Source: JTS-RE9 sp964649195 (GTDB lineage Bacteria; Planctomycetota; Phycisphaerae; Phycisphaerales; Phycisphaeraceae). From it: 64,000 nt of DNA. Made by a program: the position numbers and the translations under genes. The notes under the pieces are model-generated. The model saw only the letters and a program-made list of their open reading frames with translations. It was not told the DNA's origin and ran no database searches. Where the stretch lies: contig CAZYPK010000011.1 in assembly GCA_964649195.1 (NCBI GenBank), forward strand, positions 1 to 64,000, written 5' to 3'. Shown here one piece after another: positions 26,297 to 34,965 of the stretch (positions within the stretch are counted from its first letter, which is position 1; each line of letters starts with the position of its first letter).

Positions 26297-27372
26297 GCCC
26301 CGCCTTTCTTCTTCCCACCGGGAGCCTTCTTGGGCGGCTTGGCCTGCTTCTCCAATTGCTTCATCTGCTTCACCGCCTCTTCAAAATGCACATCCACAGG
26401 CTGCGGCAGCGATGCCTGCTGCTTCTGATAAAGCTCAAACTGCTCGCTCGCCTTGCTCATCGCCCGGTCATGCGAAATCTTCCCCGCATGCGTCAGAATC
26501 TCGCGGTCCGTCATGCGAATGAAATCATCCAGCTTCGCAATCCAGCCCGCCATCGTCATCGGCTTGCGGTTCATCGCCTGTAGTTCCGCGAAATCCAGAT
26601 AGGCCGACACAATCAGATTCAGCGCCTTGATCTCCTCTTCCGTCAGGTAGTTCTTTGCCACCTCGATGTCGCTCTTGCGCACTCGATCACCGGCGAACGC
26701 GGTCAGCCCCATGTTCGGCTTGGTCGCATCGGCCCGCTTATGAATCACCTCCGCCGCCGTCTGGCCGTGGATCGCCCAGTGCATCTTGTTCTGCACCGTT
26801 TGAAAAAACCGCTGCGAGGTCACAGCCTTCGCGTCGTAATCCTCACTGGTCGCGTAGATGTCCAGCACCTTCCGCCAGAAGACGCGCTCGGAGGAACGGA
26901 TGTCCCGGATGCGGGCGAGCAGTTCCTCGAAGTGGTCGCCCCCGCCGGCCTTCTTGAGCCGGGCATCATCCATCGCAAAACCCTTGATGATGTATTCGCG
27001 CAATCGCTGCGTCGCCCAGATGCGAAATTGCGTGCCTCGATGGCTTTTGACGCGGTAGCCCACCGAGATGATGACATCCAGGTTGAAGTGCGTCACTTCA
27101 TACGTCTTCCCATCAGCGGCAGTTGTTGCAAAATCTGCAACAACTGCCTCCTTATCCAGTTCCCCTTCCTCAAAGACGTTGCTTATGTGCCGCGAAATCA
27201 CCGACTTATCGCGCTGGAACAGCTCGGCCATCTGCATCAGCGACAGCCAGACCGTCTCCGCCTCGACCCGCACATCGATGCGCGTCTGTCCGTCCGCCGT
27301 CTGGTACAGAAAAAATCCGCCTCCGCCACCGGCGCCGGAAGGTCCACCCGTGGTCACGATTTCATTGTTCAT
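26293..27372 (-). CDS. RhuM-family (virulence-associated) protein inside the R-M operon
   Basis: 359 residues. The family core is ETVWLSLMQMAELFQRDKSVISRHI (a Bro-N/KilA-N-like DNA-binding helix-turn-helix), then HFNLDVIISVGYRVKSHRGTQFRIWAT. A C-terminal helical extension ends in a Lys/Pro-rich tail (PPKKAPGGKKKGG). RhuM proteins are often encoded inside Type I and III R-M operons; their role is not established. ATGA overlaps link it to mod upstream and res downstream, so it is translated as part of the set. Confidence 0.88.
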   Translation of the reverse strand: MNNEIVTTGGPSGAGGGGGFFLYQTADGQTRIDVRVEAETVWLSLMQMAELFQRDKSVISRHISNVFEEGELDKEAVVADFATTAADGKTYEVTHFNLDVIISVGYRVKSHRGTQFRIWATQRLREYIIKGFAMDDARLKKAGGGDHFEELLARIRDIRSSERVFWRKVLDIYATSEDYDAKAVTSQRFFQTVQNKMHWAIHGQTAAEVIHKRADATKPNMGLTAFAGDRVRKSDIEVAKNYLTEEEIKALNLIVSAYLDFAELQAMNRKPMTMAGWIAKLDDFIRMTDREILTHAGKISHDRAMSKASEQFELYQKQQASLPQPVDVHFEEAVKQMKQLEKQAKPPKKAPGGKKKGGA

Positions 27373-29243
27373 GTGGCACCTCCATTGCTTCCAAGGGCAT
27401 CTGTATTTTCAAACATCCGATCCTTGAATGTCTGCTCGATCGGGTACACCGTGCGAATCTCCTGCGTCGGCTGCGCCAGCGTCACCGGGCCGTTCACGTA
27501 AATCCGCTGGTACTCGCGGTAGTCGCTGCGTTCCGTGGTCGTCTCGCGGTGTCGGGCCATCCAGGCGTCCAGCGCCGCCGCGTCCTTCTCCGCATCGCCC
27601 GTCAGCTTGCGCCAGATCACCAGGACGCGGGTGTTCTGATCATCGTTGATCTCGCCTTCAACGCGGTGGAACACGAACGGCCCACCCCCGGAATCCCCGG
27701 AATCCCCGGAATCCCCGGAATCCCCGGAATCCCCGGAATCCCCGGAAGTGTCCTTGCGCAGCCGGCCCTTCACCTTCACGCGCCCCAATCCCTCGGCATG
27801 CTCGGCTTTCTCAAACTCGGCGCTGTACCGCTCGATCGGGCCATAGCTCTTGACCTTCAGGCCGATGAGGTAATTGAACGTCTCCACCAGATCCACGCGC
27901 TGGCGAACGATCTCATCGCTCCCCGCCTGCTGCGCATTGATCGAATAACCCCACGGATCGGCGAATATATCCAAATCCAGCAGGTGCGGCCCAAGCTCCA
28001 GATCCAGCGCGTAGGTGAGCAGCGCATCCTTCACCGCCGCATCCCGGGGGTCCGCCGTCACCGGCAACAGACCTTGCGGCGCGGGCAGATTATTCAAGGC
28101 GTCTTCGTAGGATTCGAGAGCGAAGTATTTCACCAGCGCGGAGGCGCCTTGGCCGTGCGTCTGGGCTTGGCCGTCCTTCCAGCCCGGAGAGTAGAGGACT
28201 TTGGTGATGCGGGGTTTAAGGACGGTATTGAAGTGATCGCCCATTTCGATGAGGATGAAGCGTCGGCTCCCCTTGTCGATGCGATTCAGATTCACGACGG
28301 CGTGACCGGTTGTTCCCGATCCACCAAAATAATCTAGCGCTACCGCAGGCACTTCCCTGTCAGAAAGAACCAATGAGAGACATTTTTCAACGAGCCGTAT
28401 AGACTTGGGAAAATCGAAGAGCTTCTGCCCAAGAATATTGATCAGTAATGTATTGCCGTAGTTACCTGCATCATATTCTCCACCGCTCCAAACAGTTTTT
28501 GCAACGGTCTCTTCGTGGGTAACAAACAAGTCCAGCGATCCGTTGACCTCACGTACCATGATGCGATGGAGATTGGACTGTATTGAATCCAACCCAAAAT
28601 TCCATCGGCGTTCAATTCGATGCGGATCGCAGGGTGAATCTTGATCGATCGGCCAAATCTCAACTTCGCCATTGCCCAACTGTACATTTCGGCTGGTGGG
28701 ATGGAACTCATCAGGGGGCACCTCGCCGATACGAACGATCTTTCCATCTCTTACATAAATTGGATAAAAAGACGGACGCCGATCAATACGAAGTGAATTC
28801 TCTCCCCAGCGGCGCATCTTGCGCGGAGTCTCGTTCTCTTCAAGCGTTCGGGCGATGCAGCCTGCGAGGCCTTCTTTTGTCATGAATAATGAGTATTCGT
28901 GAATTCGGTTGAAATCTTTCGTGATGGAGCCTTTTGGATTATGAATTACAGTAATCCGTGAAAGACGGTATGCCGGCGCAATCTCCGTTAATACCTTGGA
29001 AAGATTGACCATTTCTGTATCATCAATCGCAATTACTTTAACGCCGGTATCGTTCAACAACTGAAACGATATATCCAATCGCCCCCCAATCATCGAAACC
29101 CATGAAGACGTACGATAGCCGTTTTTGTAGATAAGCGGCGTCGAATCAGTGTTATACGGCGGATCTATATAGACACACTGAATATCACCTTGATAACGTG
29201 ATTGAATTGCCTGCAACGCTTGAAAATTCTCTGAATGAATCAA
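27369..29243 (-). CDS. Type III DNA adenine methyltransferase, catalytic C-terminal part (mod, out of frame with its N-terminal part)
   Basis: The catalytic half of Mod. Beta-class motif order: IDPPY at 26-30 (motif IV), a target-recognition stretch, then LDYFGGSGTTGHAV at ~302-315 (motif I). The frame is open upstream of the nominal TTG at 29243 and runs through EHFGSWNGTS back to the C10 tract at 29298-29307. Eleven or eight C would join it to the N-terminal part; the ten present put it out of frame. An (SGD)n stretch in the C-terminal third is encoded by 9-bp repeats. Base composition from about 28310 to 29460 is visibly more AT-rich than on either side, which suggests exchange of the recognition segment. 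Confidence 0.88.
   Translation of the reverse strand: MIHSENFQALQAIQSRYQGDIQCVYIDPPYNTDSTPLIYKNGYRTSSWVSMIGGRLDISFQLLNDTGVKVIAIDDTEMVNLSKVLTEIAPAYRLSRITVIHNPKGSITKDFNRIHEYSLFMTKEGLAGCIARTLEENETPRKMRRWGENSLRIDRRPSFYPIYVRDGKIVRIGEVPPDEFHPTSRNVQLGNGEVEIWPIDQDSPCDPHRIERRWNFGLDSIQSNLHRIMVREVNGSLDLFVTHEETVAKTVWSGGEYDAGNYGNTLLINILGQKLFDFPKSIRLVEKCLSLVLSDREVPAVALDYFGGSGTTGHAVVNLNRIDKGSRRFILIEMGDHFNTVLKPRITKVLYSPGWKDGQAQTHGQGASALVKYFALESYEDALNNLPAPQGLLPVTADPRDAAVKDALLTYALDLELGPHLLDLDIFADPWGYSINAQQAGSDEIVRQRVDLVETFNYLIGLKVKSYGPIERYSAEFEKAEHAEGLGRVKVKGRLRKDTSGDSGDSGDSGDSGDSGDSGGGPFVFHRVEGEINDDQNTRVLVIWRKLTGDAEKDAAALDAWMARHRETTTERSDYREYQRIYVNGPVTLAQPTQEIRTVYPIEQTFKDRMFENTDALGSNGGAT
27688..27749. repeat. 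9-bp tandem repeat (CCGGAATCC) in mod
   Basis: About seven perfect 9-bp units encode repeated Ser-Gly-Asp in the methyltransferase. The period is a multiple of three, so copy-number change would alter protein length but not frame. The repeat probably forms a flexible linker. Confidence 0.9.
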
Positions 29244-29263
29244 TATTCCAGTCGTCGCTCCAT

Positions 29264-30877
29264 CTATCGACGTACCATTCCAGCTTCCAAAATGTTCGGG
29301 GGGGGGGCAAGTTGCGTGCCGTAAACGGCTTCATTTGCAATTATTTCATATTTTAATGTCGGAGCGTGGTCTTTGAACAGCTTTGTATCGACGACCAGTT
29401 TGTCGTTCGCGTCAATATATTCCCGTGTTCCCCATTGGGCGTCACTGTATAGTCCGGCATTCTTTGTCGCCGCGGGCTTGAACCCCAGCGATTCCCACTC
29501 TTCCCATTGTGTCCTGTTGCTCGCCACCACATCGCGCAAGGCGGGCGGGATGCGGTCGATGGTGACCAGCCAGTTCGTCTCCAGCACGAATTTCTTCTTG
29601 AGCCAGAGTTTCTTCTGGAAGTTTTCGATGGAGGCGAGGAAGGCGATGATCCGGCCGGCGAGCTGGCGGATAGCCTTGACCTTGCCCTGCACGCGGAGCA
29701 GGTGGTCCCCCGAAAGGGCTTCGAGGTCGTCGAGCCGGACGACTTCGTTCTTGATGTAGAAATCCAGTTCGCGGGAGAGAAAGCCGCCCAGGTCTTTGTG
29801 GATGAAGTAATCGAAGGTGTTGCGGGCGGTGAAGTTGTTCAGGTGCTTGCCCAGCAACGTGCGGTTGGGCATGCCCCCGGAAGCGGTGGGTGCCGGGGTT
29901 GAAATAAGCGTTATCCAATCCGAAACGAGCCCCGACCGTAAGGGAGGGGTTGCAGCGGCCGGAGAATCCGCTTCCTGACAGGCGCGGCTCGTCAAGGCGG
30001 CCAGGGCGCGGACCTCGGCATCGGCGCAGAACTGTTCGCGTTCATCGCCCTTGGTGCCGCCTGACTCTTTATCAAATTTGCCGCCGAAGATGCGGACGGG
30101 CTTTTCCTCGGCCAGGCGTTTCTTTTCATCCTCCGTCGGAGTGCGAAACTCGAACTTGAGTGTCAGGACATCCGCGGCCACCTCAACAGGATTCTCGGCA
30201 ACGAGAATGAACCTCCGCTTGGCGCTGTCGGCCTCCTTGACGTTGTCCTTCTCCTGCGTGGCGGCGACGAGCTTGAAGTGGACGGTTCTCCCTTGTCCCC
30301 CCTGTGTGCCTTCGTGCCTCTGTGCCTCCGTGCCTGCTCTGAAGCGGTAATCCTTATGCCACTCGCCGCTCTTGATATAAAACTGGTCCTTGTTGGCCCA
30401 GTGGAGCGTGACTTCCTCGCCGGCGTAGGGGATGGCGTAAGTATCGCCCTTGTAGCGGCGCTTGGAGATGAAATCACCCTCATCGTAATAGCGGGAGAAG
30501 AAGGCCAGCAGGTGGTTGTAAATGTCCGCTTCGAGTTCGGCCCCTGACGCTCCACCGGCGGCGGCAACTTTGGCGCGGAGGTCGATCACCTTACGGTTCG
30601 TCTCAATTTCATCCTCGGTCATTTCAGCCGTCTTGAGGTTGGCGATGACCTTTTCCAGTTCGGTCTGGACCTGATTGGATTCGCCAGCCCCATGCGATGC
30701 GAGCGTCTCGCGGACGACATCCTTGAGCTGGCGGTCGAGGAAGTCGGTGACTTCCTTGTTCTTGGCCGCCATGATGCGGTAGATGCCGAAGTCGAGATCG
30801 GACTTGTCCAGCTCGAACAGCTCGCGGAGCTTGGCCTTGAGGGTGGTGAACCTGGATTCGGTGAGTGTGGTGGGCAT
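29264..30877 (-). CDS. Type III DNA methyltransferase, N-terminal part (mod), truncated by a homopolymer frameshift
   Basis: About 537 residues from the ATG at 30877 (TTLTESRFTTLKAKLRELF). It ends at TAG 29264-29266 just after a run of Pro codons. It contains LDFGIYRIM and a large non-catalytic domain typical of long Type III-like Mod proteins, but no methyltransferase motif; those lie in the next frame. Two segments look repeat-derived: EAQRHEGTQGGQG (8-mer GGCACGAA type, 30296-30345) and ATPPLRSGLVSD (29931-29960, a GC-rich planctomycete-type intergenic repeat). A GTG at 30958 is an alternative start that would leave 24 bp after the sigma-factor gene. Confidence 0.85.
   Translation of the reverse strand: MPTTLTESRFTTLKAKLRELFELDKSDLDFGIYRIMAAKNKEVTDFLDRQLKDVVRETLASHGAGESNQVQTELEKVIANLKTAEMTEDEIETNRKVIDLRAKVAAAGGASGAELEADIYNHLLAFFSRYYDEGDFISKRRYKGDTYAIPYAGEEVTLHWANKDQFYIKSGEWHKDYRFRAGTEAQRHEGTQGGQGRTVHFKLVAATQEKDNVKEADSAKRRFILVAENPVEVAADVLTLKFEFRTPTEDEKKRLAEEKPVRIFGGKFDKESGGTKGDEREQFCADAEVRALAALTSRACQEADSPAAATPPLRSGLVSDWITLISTPAPTASGGMPNRTLLGKHLNNFTARNTFDYFIHKDLGGFLSRELDFYIKNEVVRLDDLEALSGDHLLRVQGKVKAIRQLAGRIIAFLASIENFQKKLWLKKKFVLETNWLVTIDRIPPALRDVVASNRTQWEEWESLGFKPAATKNAGLYSDAQWGTREYIDANDKLVVDTKLFKDHAPTLKYEIIANEAVYGTQLAPPPNILEAGMVRR
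29298..29307. repeat. C10 homopolymer tract (coding strand) splitting mod
   Basis: Ten G on the plus strand, ten C in mod. The tract sits exactly at the point where the two mod frames meet. Adding one C (or removing two) makes a single ORF that reads ...TQLAPPPEHFGSW... into the catalytic half. This is the classical form of a slipped-strand phase-variation switch. A homopolymer sequencing error is the main alternative. Confidence 0.9.
30296..30345. repeat. 8-mer repeat (GGCACGAA type) read in frame in mod
   Basis: GTGCCTTCGTGCCTCTGTG and GTGCCTCCGTGCC on the plus strand, the same units as in the fabI-thiL gap at 4130-4510. In the mod frame they give EAQRHEGTQ. Confidence 0.75.
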
Positions 30878-30982
30878 GGTGCGTGGGCCTGTCCGATGAT
30901 TCGGTGTTGATTGTGAGCGATGATAAGTCGGATGAACGCACGGGGGAAGGCGAGACACTGGCCTTGATCCATGATCACCACT

Positions 30983-31870
30983 TCACCAGTTCTGATCGAG
31001 ATGACCGAGCATCCAACGAAGTTTTGATTCGGTTCTATCCTGAATCTGACGGACACGTTCACGGGTGAGGTTCAGCTTGCCGCCAATTTCCTCAAGGGTG
31101 AGTTCCGGCAGGCCATCGAGTCCATAACGGTATTTGATGATCAGGCGGTCGCGGTCGGCGAGGCAGTCCAATGCCTCGTGAAGGGCAGTAGAGGTGGCGG
31201 CATCGACCAGACGATTGAGGGGGCAGTGCGATTCATTCGAGATGAGACTGCGAGGGGTTAACGACACCGGCTCGGCGAGTCCATGAATTCGCATGAGGAG
31301 CTGGTATTGGCTGGGATCGCGATCAAGCTGAGCGGCCCGCGCATCAAACCAAGCTGCTCGAGAGGGAGCATCGACTATTTCTCGTCGGAATGCGTGATAG
31401 GCTTCGATGATGTGGACAGGAATGCGGATGAAATAGAGCGTTCTGCAACGATGTCGTTGCACGACGTTTCGGAGCCAGTGATATGCGTAGGTGGAGAACT
31501 CGTTCAGCCGTTCGATTTCGAAACCCTCAATCGCGCGAACAAATGCAAGTTGAGCTGCTTGAACAGCATCGGGTACATCCTGCCAGTGGACTCGGTAGCG
31601 ATTGACAACCGTAAAAGCCAGTCGGGCATTGGCAAGCCAGACCGATTGCATGGCTGTGGTATTGCCGGATTTAGCCGCGAGGATGAGATTGGCTTGCTTG
31701 AGATAACCTAAAGGTTTGTACTCTGGCAGAAACACAACACCTTCGGACGCCAGGATTGCGTAGTAGCTGCGCCGGGACGATTTTCTGACAATGGGCCGCG
31801 ACACGCGAAGCGCAGAGTGTTTTGCCCTGGCGACCTTGTCTGACGATTGCAGTTCCCCATGTAATGTCAT
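30983..31870 (-). CDS. Sigma-70-family RNA polymerase sigma factor in the defence operon
   Basis: 295 residues. Region 2 is recognisable in NARLAFTVVNRYRVHWQDV...FVRAIEGFEIERLNEFSTYAYHWLRNVVQRH. A divergent region 3 follows. Region 4 is a complete helix-turn-helix, LTLEEIGGKLNLTRERVRQIQ, with family-typical spacing. It should direct RNA polymerase to particular promoters, possibly its own operon. The ATG at 31870 overlaps the SNF2 stop as ATGA; an alternative ATG at 31882 lies inside SNF2. I know of no standard R-M system that contains a sigma factor, so its place here is notable. Confidence 0.88.
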   Translation of the reverse strand: MTLHGELQSSDKVARAKHSALRVSRPIVRKSSRRSYYAILASEGVVFLPEYKPLGYLKQANLILAAKSGNTTAMQSVWLANARLAFTVVNRYRVHWQDVPDAVQAAQLAFVRAIEGFEIERLNEFSTYAYHWLRNVVQRHRCRTLYFIRIPVHIIEAYHAFRREIVDAPSRAAWFDARAAQLDRDPSQYQLLMRIHGLAEPVSLTPRSLISNESHCPLNRLVDAATSTALHEALDCLADRDRLIIKYRYGLDGLPELTLEEIGGKLNLTRERVRQIQDRTESKLRWMLGHLDQNW

Positions 31871-34758
31871 TCCGCGCTCCAACGAATGGTGAAGATTGTT
31901 TCACTGCCGGACTTCTGCTCGACTCGTTGCTTCAAGTCCTCGATGAGCTTCTTCCGGCGAATCTCGACTTCATCCTCCAACTCGAAAATGGCCTGCCGTT
32001 GTCGGCGCTGACGGCGCTCCAACTGGCTCACTTGTTCCTCCGCGTCTTTACGGAGTTGAACGGTCTCCGCGATTTCAGCATTCCGTCTGGCGGCGCGTAT
32101 CTCGCGTTTGATCGATTGAAGTTCCAGTTCAGCCCCGGTGATGCGATCATCCGCCCATTGGTTGATCTGCGTCTGCATCCGGCGGAATCGCTCATTGCCG
32201 GAGTCGGCTGCGCGAGCGACGGTGGCGCTGATGAGCCGTTTTGCATCTGCTTCAAGCCGGGCACCCGCGGCTCCATCGAGTTCGGTCATTTCGATGATCG
32301 TTCCTGATACATCAAGCAATCGTTGCACCAACTCCTGATCGAGATTTTCGCCGATGTCGGTGATGGCGGTGAGAAGCAGAAACTCTTCGCGGGTGTCGCT
32401 GTCGAGCGTGAGTTTTTCAAGACGAAGCCAGCCGGACTGGCCGATGATCGGCTTGAGCATGCTGATCTTGCGATCGTGATGGGTGACATCAAACCGCACC
32501 GCAGCGACGGGCAGCGGCTCACTCCTGGCCTTGGTCAGAAGCCACTGCCCCAGCGGGCTGGAGAGGCGAAGCAGGTGGGCTTCAGTGGCGGCGAAGTCGT
32601 CATCGCTGCGCGCGGTGGAGATCAGGCGATACTGCCCGGCGGGGATGTCGGGTGCCGGGGCAGAGGGCAGGTGAAAGCCAAAGCGCGTGTCATCGAATTC
32701 GGCGCTGCCTGCCAGACCCCAGTGGGTGATTTTCCAGAAGCGTTCGCCGACGCGATCCAAGGCGAGTTTGGCGTTTTCGCCGCGCAGCTTCAGGCGCTGG
32801 TGAACATCGGCATCGAAGTATTCGAGCAATTGCTGCTGGGCGGCGGCCATCTTCTGCGAGATGGGGATTTCCATGTCGCGCTTGAGCTGATCGAAGGCGG
32901 TGTTGATCTGATCCTCGGTACGGCAGGTCTTGAGGATGGCCAGCACCCGCTTTTCAAAATCAACGCCATCTTCGATCGACCCGAGCACTTCATCACTGGC
33001 GCCAAAGAGACCATCGAAGAGTTTGAACTTGCTTTGGAGCAGTTCCTGCACACGATGGTCGGCGACATTGTCGCGTGAAAGGAAATTGACGACGACGACA
33101 TCATGCTTCTGGCCGTAGCGGTGACAGCGACCGATGCGCTGCTCGATGCGCTGGGGGTTCCAAGGCAGATCGTAATTGACGACGAGCGAGCAGAACTGGA
33201 GGTTGATGCCTTCGGCGGCGGCTTCGGTGGCCAGGAGAATCTCACCACCTTCGCGGAAGGCTTCGATGAGGGCGGAGCGCATGTCGATGGCCTTGGAGCC
33301 GGTGAGTTTGTCGGTGCCGGCGTGGCGCGAGGTGAAGCGGTCGTAGGCCTGTTTGGCGCTGGGGTGGATGTTGGACCCGTTGAAGGTGATGACCTTGCCC
33401 GCGTAGCCGTTGGTTTCGAGGAATGCGGCGAGGAAGGCTTGCGTCTTACGGCTTTCGGTGAAGATCAGAGCCTTGCGCTGGGCGCCCAATTCGGCGAGAC
33501 GGGCGAAGGCGGATTCGAGGGCGGTGAGCAATGCCTTGGACTTGCTGTCGCTGGTGATTCGCTCGGCGCGGGCGATGAGCGAATCAACTTCCGCCAGTTC
33601 GGAGGCGAGCAGGCGGCCATCGACGAGTCGATCCTCAGCGTCCTCTGCGTCAAGTTCGTCGAACTCTTCGAGCAGGCTGTCCACATCAAGGTCTTCATCG
33701 GCAGCGAGTGCTTCGAGAAAGCGAGTCTCTTCTTCCACTGAAAGACCGTCACGAATCGCGACAAGACGGGCGCGGATGGTGTGCAGCGTGCCCGCCAGTG
33801 CATGCGGCGATGAGGCGAGCGTCTTGAAAAGAATCATCTCGATGAGATGGCGCTGCTGCTGTGGGAAAGCGTAGCTGCTTTCTCGCATGATGAATGCGGT
33901 GACATCGCGGTTGAGCGATGTTTCATCCGCTGTCTGCGCGAACGAATGCGCCATGGCCTGTCGCTTTTTGTAGTCGATGTATGCACAGTCCTTGCGGAGC
34001 GTGCGCTTGCAGAACTGGCTCAGGCGAGTGCGAAGGCCTTGAAGGTCGCCGCCGCTGTTGCAGTAGCGGGTCTGGAATGAGCCGCGATCACCGAAGACAT
34101 GATCGCCGATGAGCCAGCCCAGGCCGTAAAGTTCGAGCAGGCTGTTTTGCAGCGGGGTGGCGGTGAGCAGGAGTTTCTGCCGAAGCTCGAAGGCCCAGCG
34201 CACGGCCTGGCCGGATGTGCTGCTTGGCTGATAAGCATTGCGGAGTTTGTGGGCTTCATCGAACACGACCAGATCAAAAGGCACGGCCCGAAGATCATCC
34301 TTCATGCGGGCCGCGAAGCCATAGGAGACGACGATGATCCTGCCGCAATCGAAGGGATTCGGATGACCATCGCGGCGTAGGCCGTTCATCACCTTGCGAT
34401 CCATCACGATGGAGGGAAGGTTGAACTTTTCGGTGAGTTCCGTCTGCCACTGTTTGCGGATGTGAGCGGGCGTGACGACGATGAGTTTTCGTTTTCGCTC
34501 GGCCCATTTCTGGCAAATCACAAGCCCGGCTTCAATCGTCTTGCCCAGGCCGACTTCGTCAGCGAGGATGACACCTTGCCGGAGAGGATTCGAGACGGCG
34601 AACAAGGCAGCTTCGACCTGATGCGGGTTCAGATCGACCTTGGAATCGAAGAGTGTTGTGCTTAGACGATCGAATTCACCAACCGCGCCGAGGCGGGTTA
34701 GTTCGTGCGCGAAGTAGCAGGCTTGAAAGGGCGTGACGGACAAAAGGCAAACCCCCAT
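31867..34758 (-). CDS. SNF2-family helicase/ATPase
   Basis: About 963 residues from the ATG at 34758 (MGVCLLSVTPFQACYFAHELTR). An in-frame start at 34875 would add 39 unlikely residues. The SF2 core has Walker A DEVGLGKTIEAG, motif II FDEAH, motif III LLTATPLQ, then motifs V/VI ATEAAAEGINLQ...RIEQRIGRCHRYGQ. A long insertion between the two RecA lobes is acidic (LEEFDELDAEDAED). The last ~120 residues form a coiled coil (ELELQSIKREIRAARR to LIEDLKQRVEQ). This type is common in large multi-gene R-M-like defence systems, where it probably translocates on or remodels DNA. Confidence 0.92.
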   Translation of the reverse strand: MGVCLLSVTPFQACYFAHELTRLGAVGEFDRLSTTLFDSKVDLNPHQVEAALFAVSNPLRQGVILADEVGLGKTIEAGLVICQKWAERKRKLIVVTPAHIRKQWQTELTEKFNLPSIVMDRKVMNGLRRDGHPNPFDCGRIIVVSYGFAARMKDDLRAVPFDLVVFDEAHKLRNAYQPSSTSGQAVRWAFELRQKLLLTATPLQNSLLELYGLGWLIGDHVFGDRGSFQTRYCNSGGDLQGLRTRLSQFCKRTLRKDCAYIDYKKRQAMAHSFAQTADETSLNRDVTAFIMRESSYAFPQQQRHLIEMILFKTLASSPHALAGTLHTIRARLVAIRDGLSVEEETRFLEALAADEDLDVDSLLEEFDELDAEDAEDRLVDGRLLASELAEVDSLIARAERITSDSKSKALLTALESAFARLAELGAQRKALIFTESRKTQAFLAAFLETNGYAGKVITFNGSNIHPSAKQAYDRFTSRHAGTDKLTGSKAIDMRSALIEAFREGGEILLATEAAAEGINLQFCSLVVNYDLPWNPQRIEQRIGRCHRYGQKHDVVVVNFLSRDNVADHRVQELLQSKFKLFDGLFGASDEVLGSIEDGVDFEKRVLAILKTCRTEDQINTAFDQLKRDMEIPISQKMAAAQQQLLEYFDADVHQRLKLRGENAKLALDRVGERFWKITHWGLAGSAEFDDTRFGFHLPSAPAPDIPAGQYRLISTARSDDDFAATEAHLLRLSSPLGQWLLTKARSEPLPVAAVRFDVTHHDRKISMLKPIIGQSGWLRLEKLTLDSDTREEFLLLTAITDIGENLDQELVQRLLDVSGTIIEMTELDGAAGARLEADAKRLISATVARAADSGNERFRRMQTQINQWADDRITGAELELQSIKREIRAARRNAEIAETVQLRKDAEEQVSQLERRQRRQRQAIFELEDEVEIRRKKLIEDLKQRVEQKSGSETIFTIRWSAE

Positions 34759-34965
34759 TGGTCGAAAAGAAAACGCGCTCAAACCGGGTGGATACTTGCC
34801 GACGGTGCAGACGAAGGATACGGGCGGCGCAGATGTGTGGCAAGAAAGCCGACTTCGCCATTGGCGCAGGGCCAACGCATCAAAACGTGTCTTTTCGCCG
34901 GTGATTTGCCGAATCGCGCCGATGATTCTCCTGCATCGTTTTCCCCACGAGCATGGAGGCTCATC

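Noticed and set aside
22925..34758. DISARM or BREX system
   Set aside because: SNF2 and a methyltransferase recall DISARM class 1 (DrmD, DrmMI), but DrmA, DrmB and DrmC are absent. BREX markers (PglZ, BrxC, BrxL) are also absent. The methyltransferase has the beta-class Type III order, and Res is present.
34759..34875. 39-residue N-terminal extension of the SNF2 protein
   Set aside because: Not like any helicase N-terminus. The segment from the ATG at 34758 (SVTPFQACYFAHELTR) is the conserved beginning.
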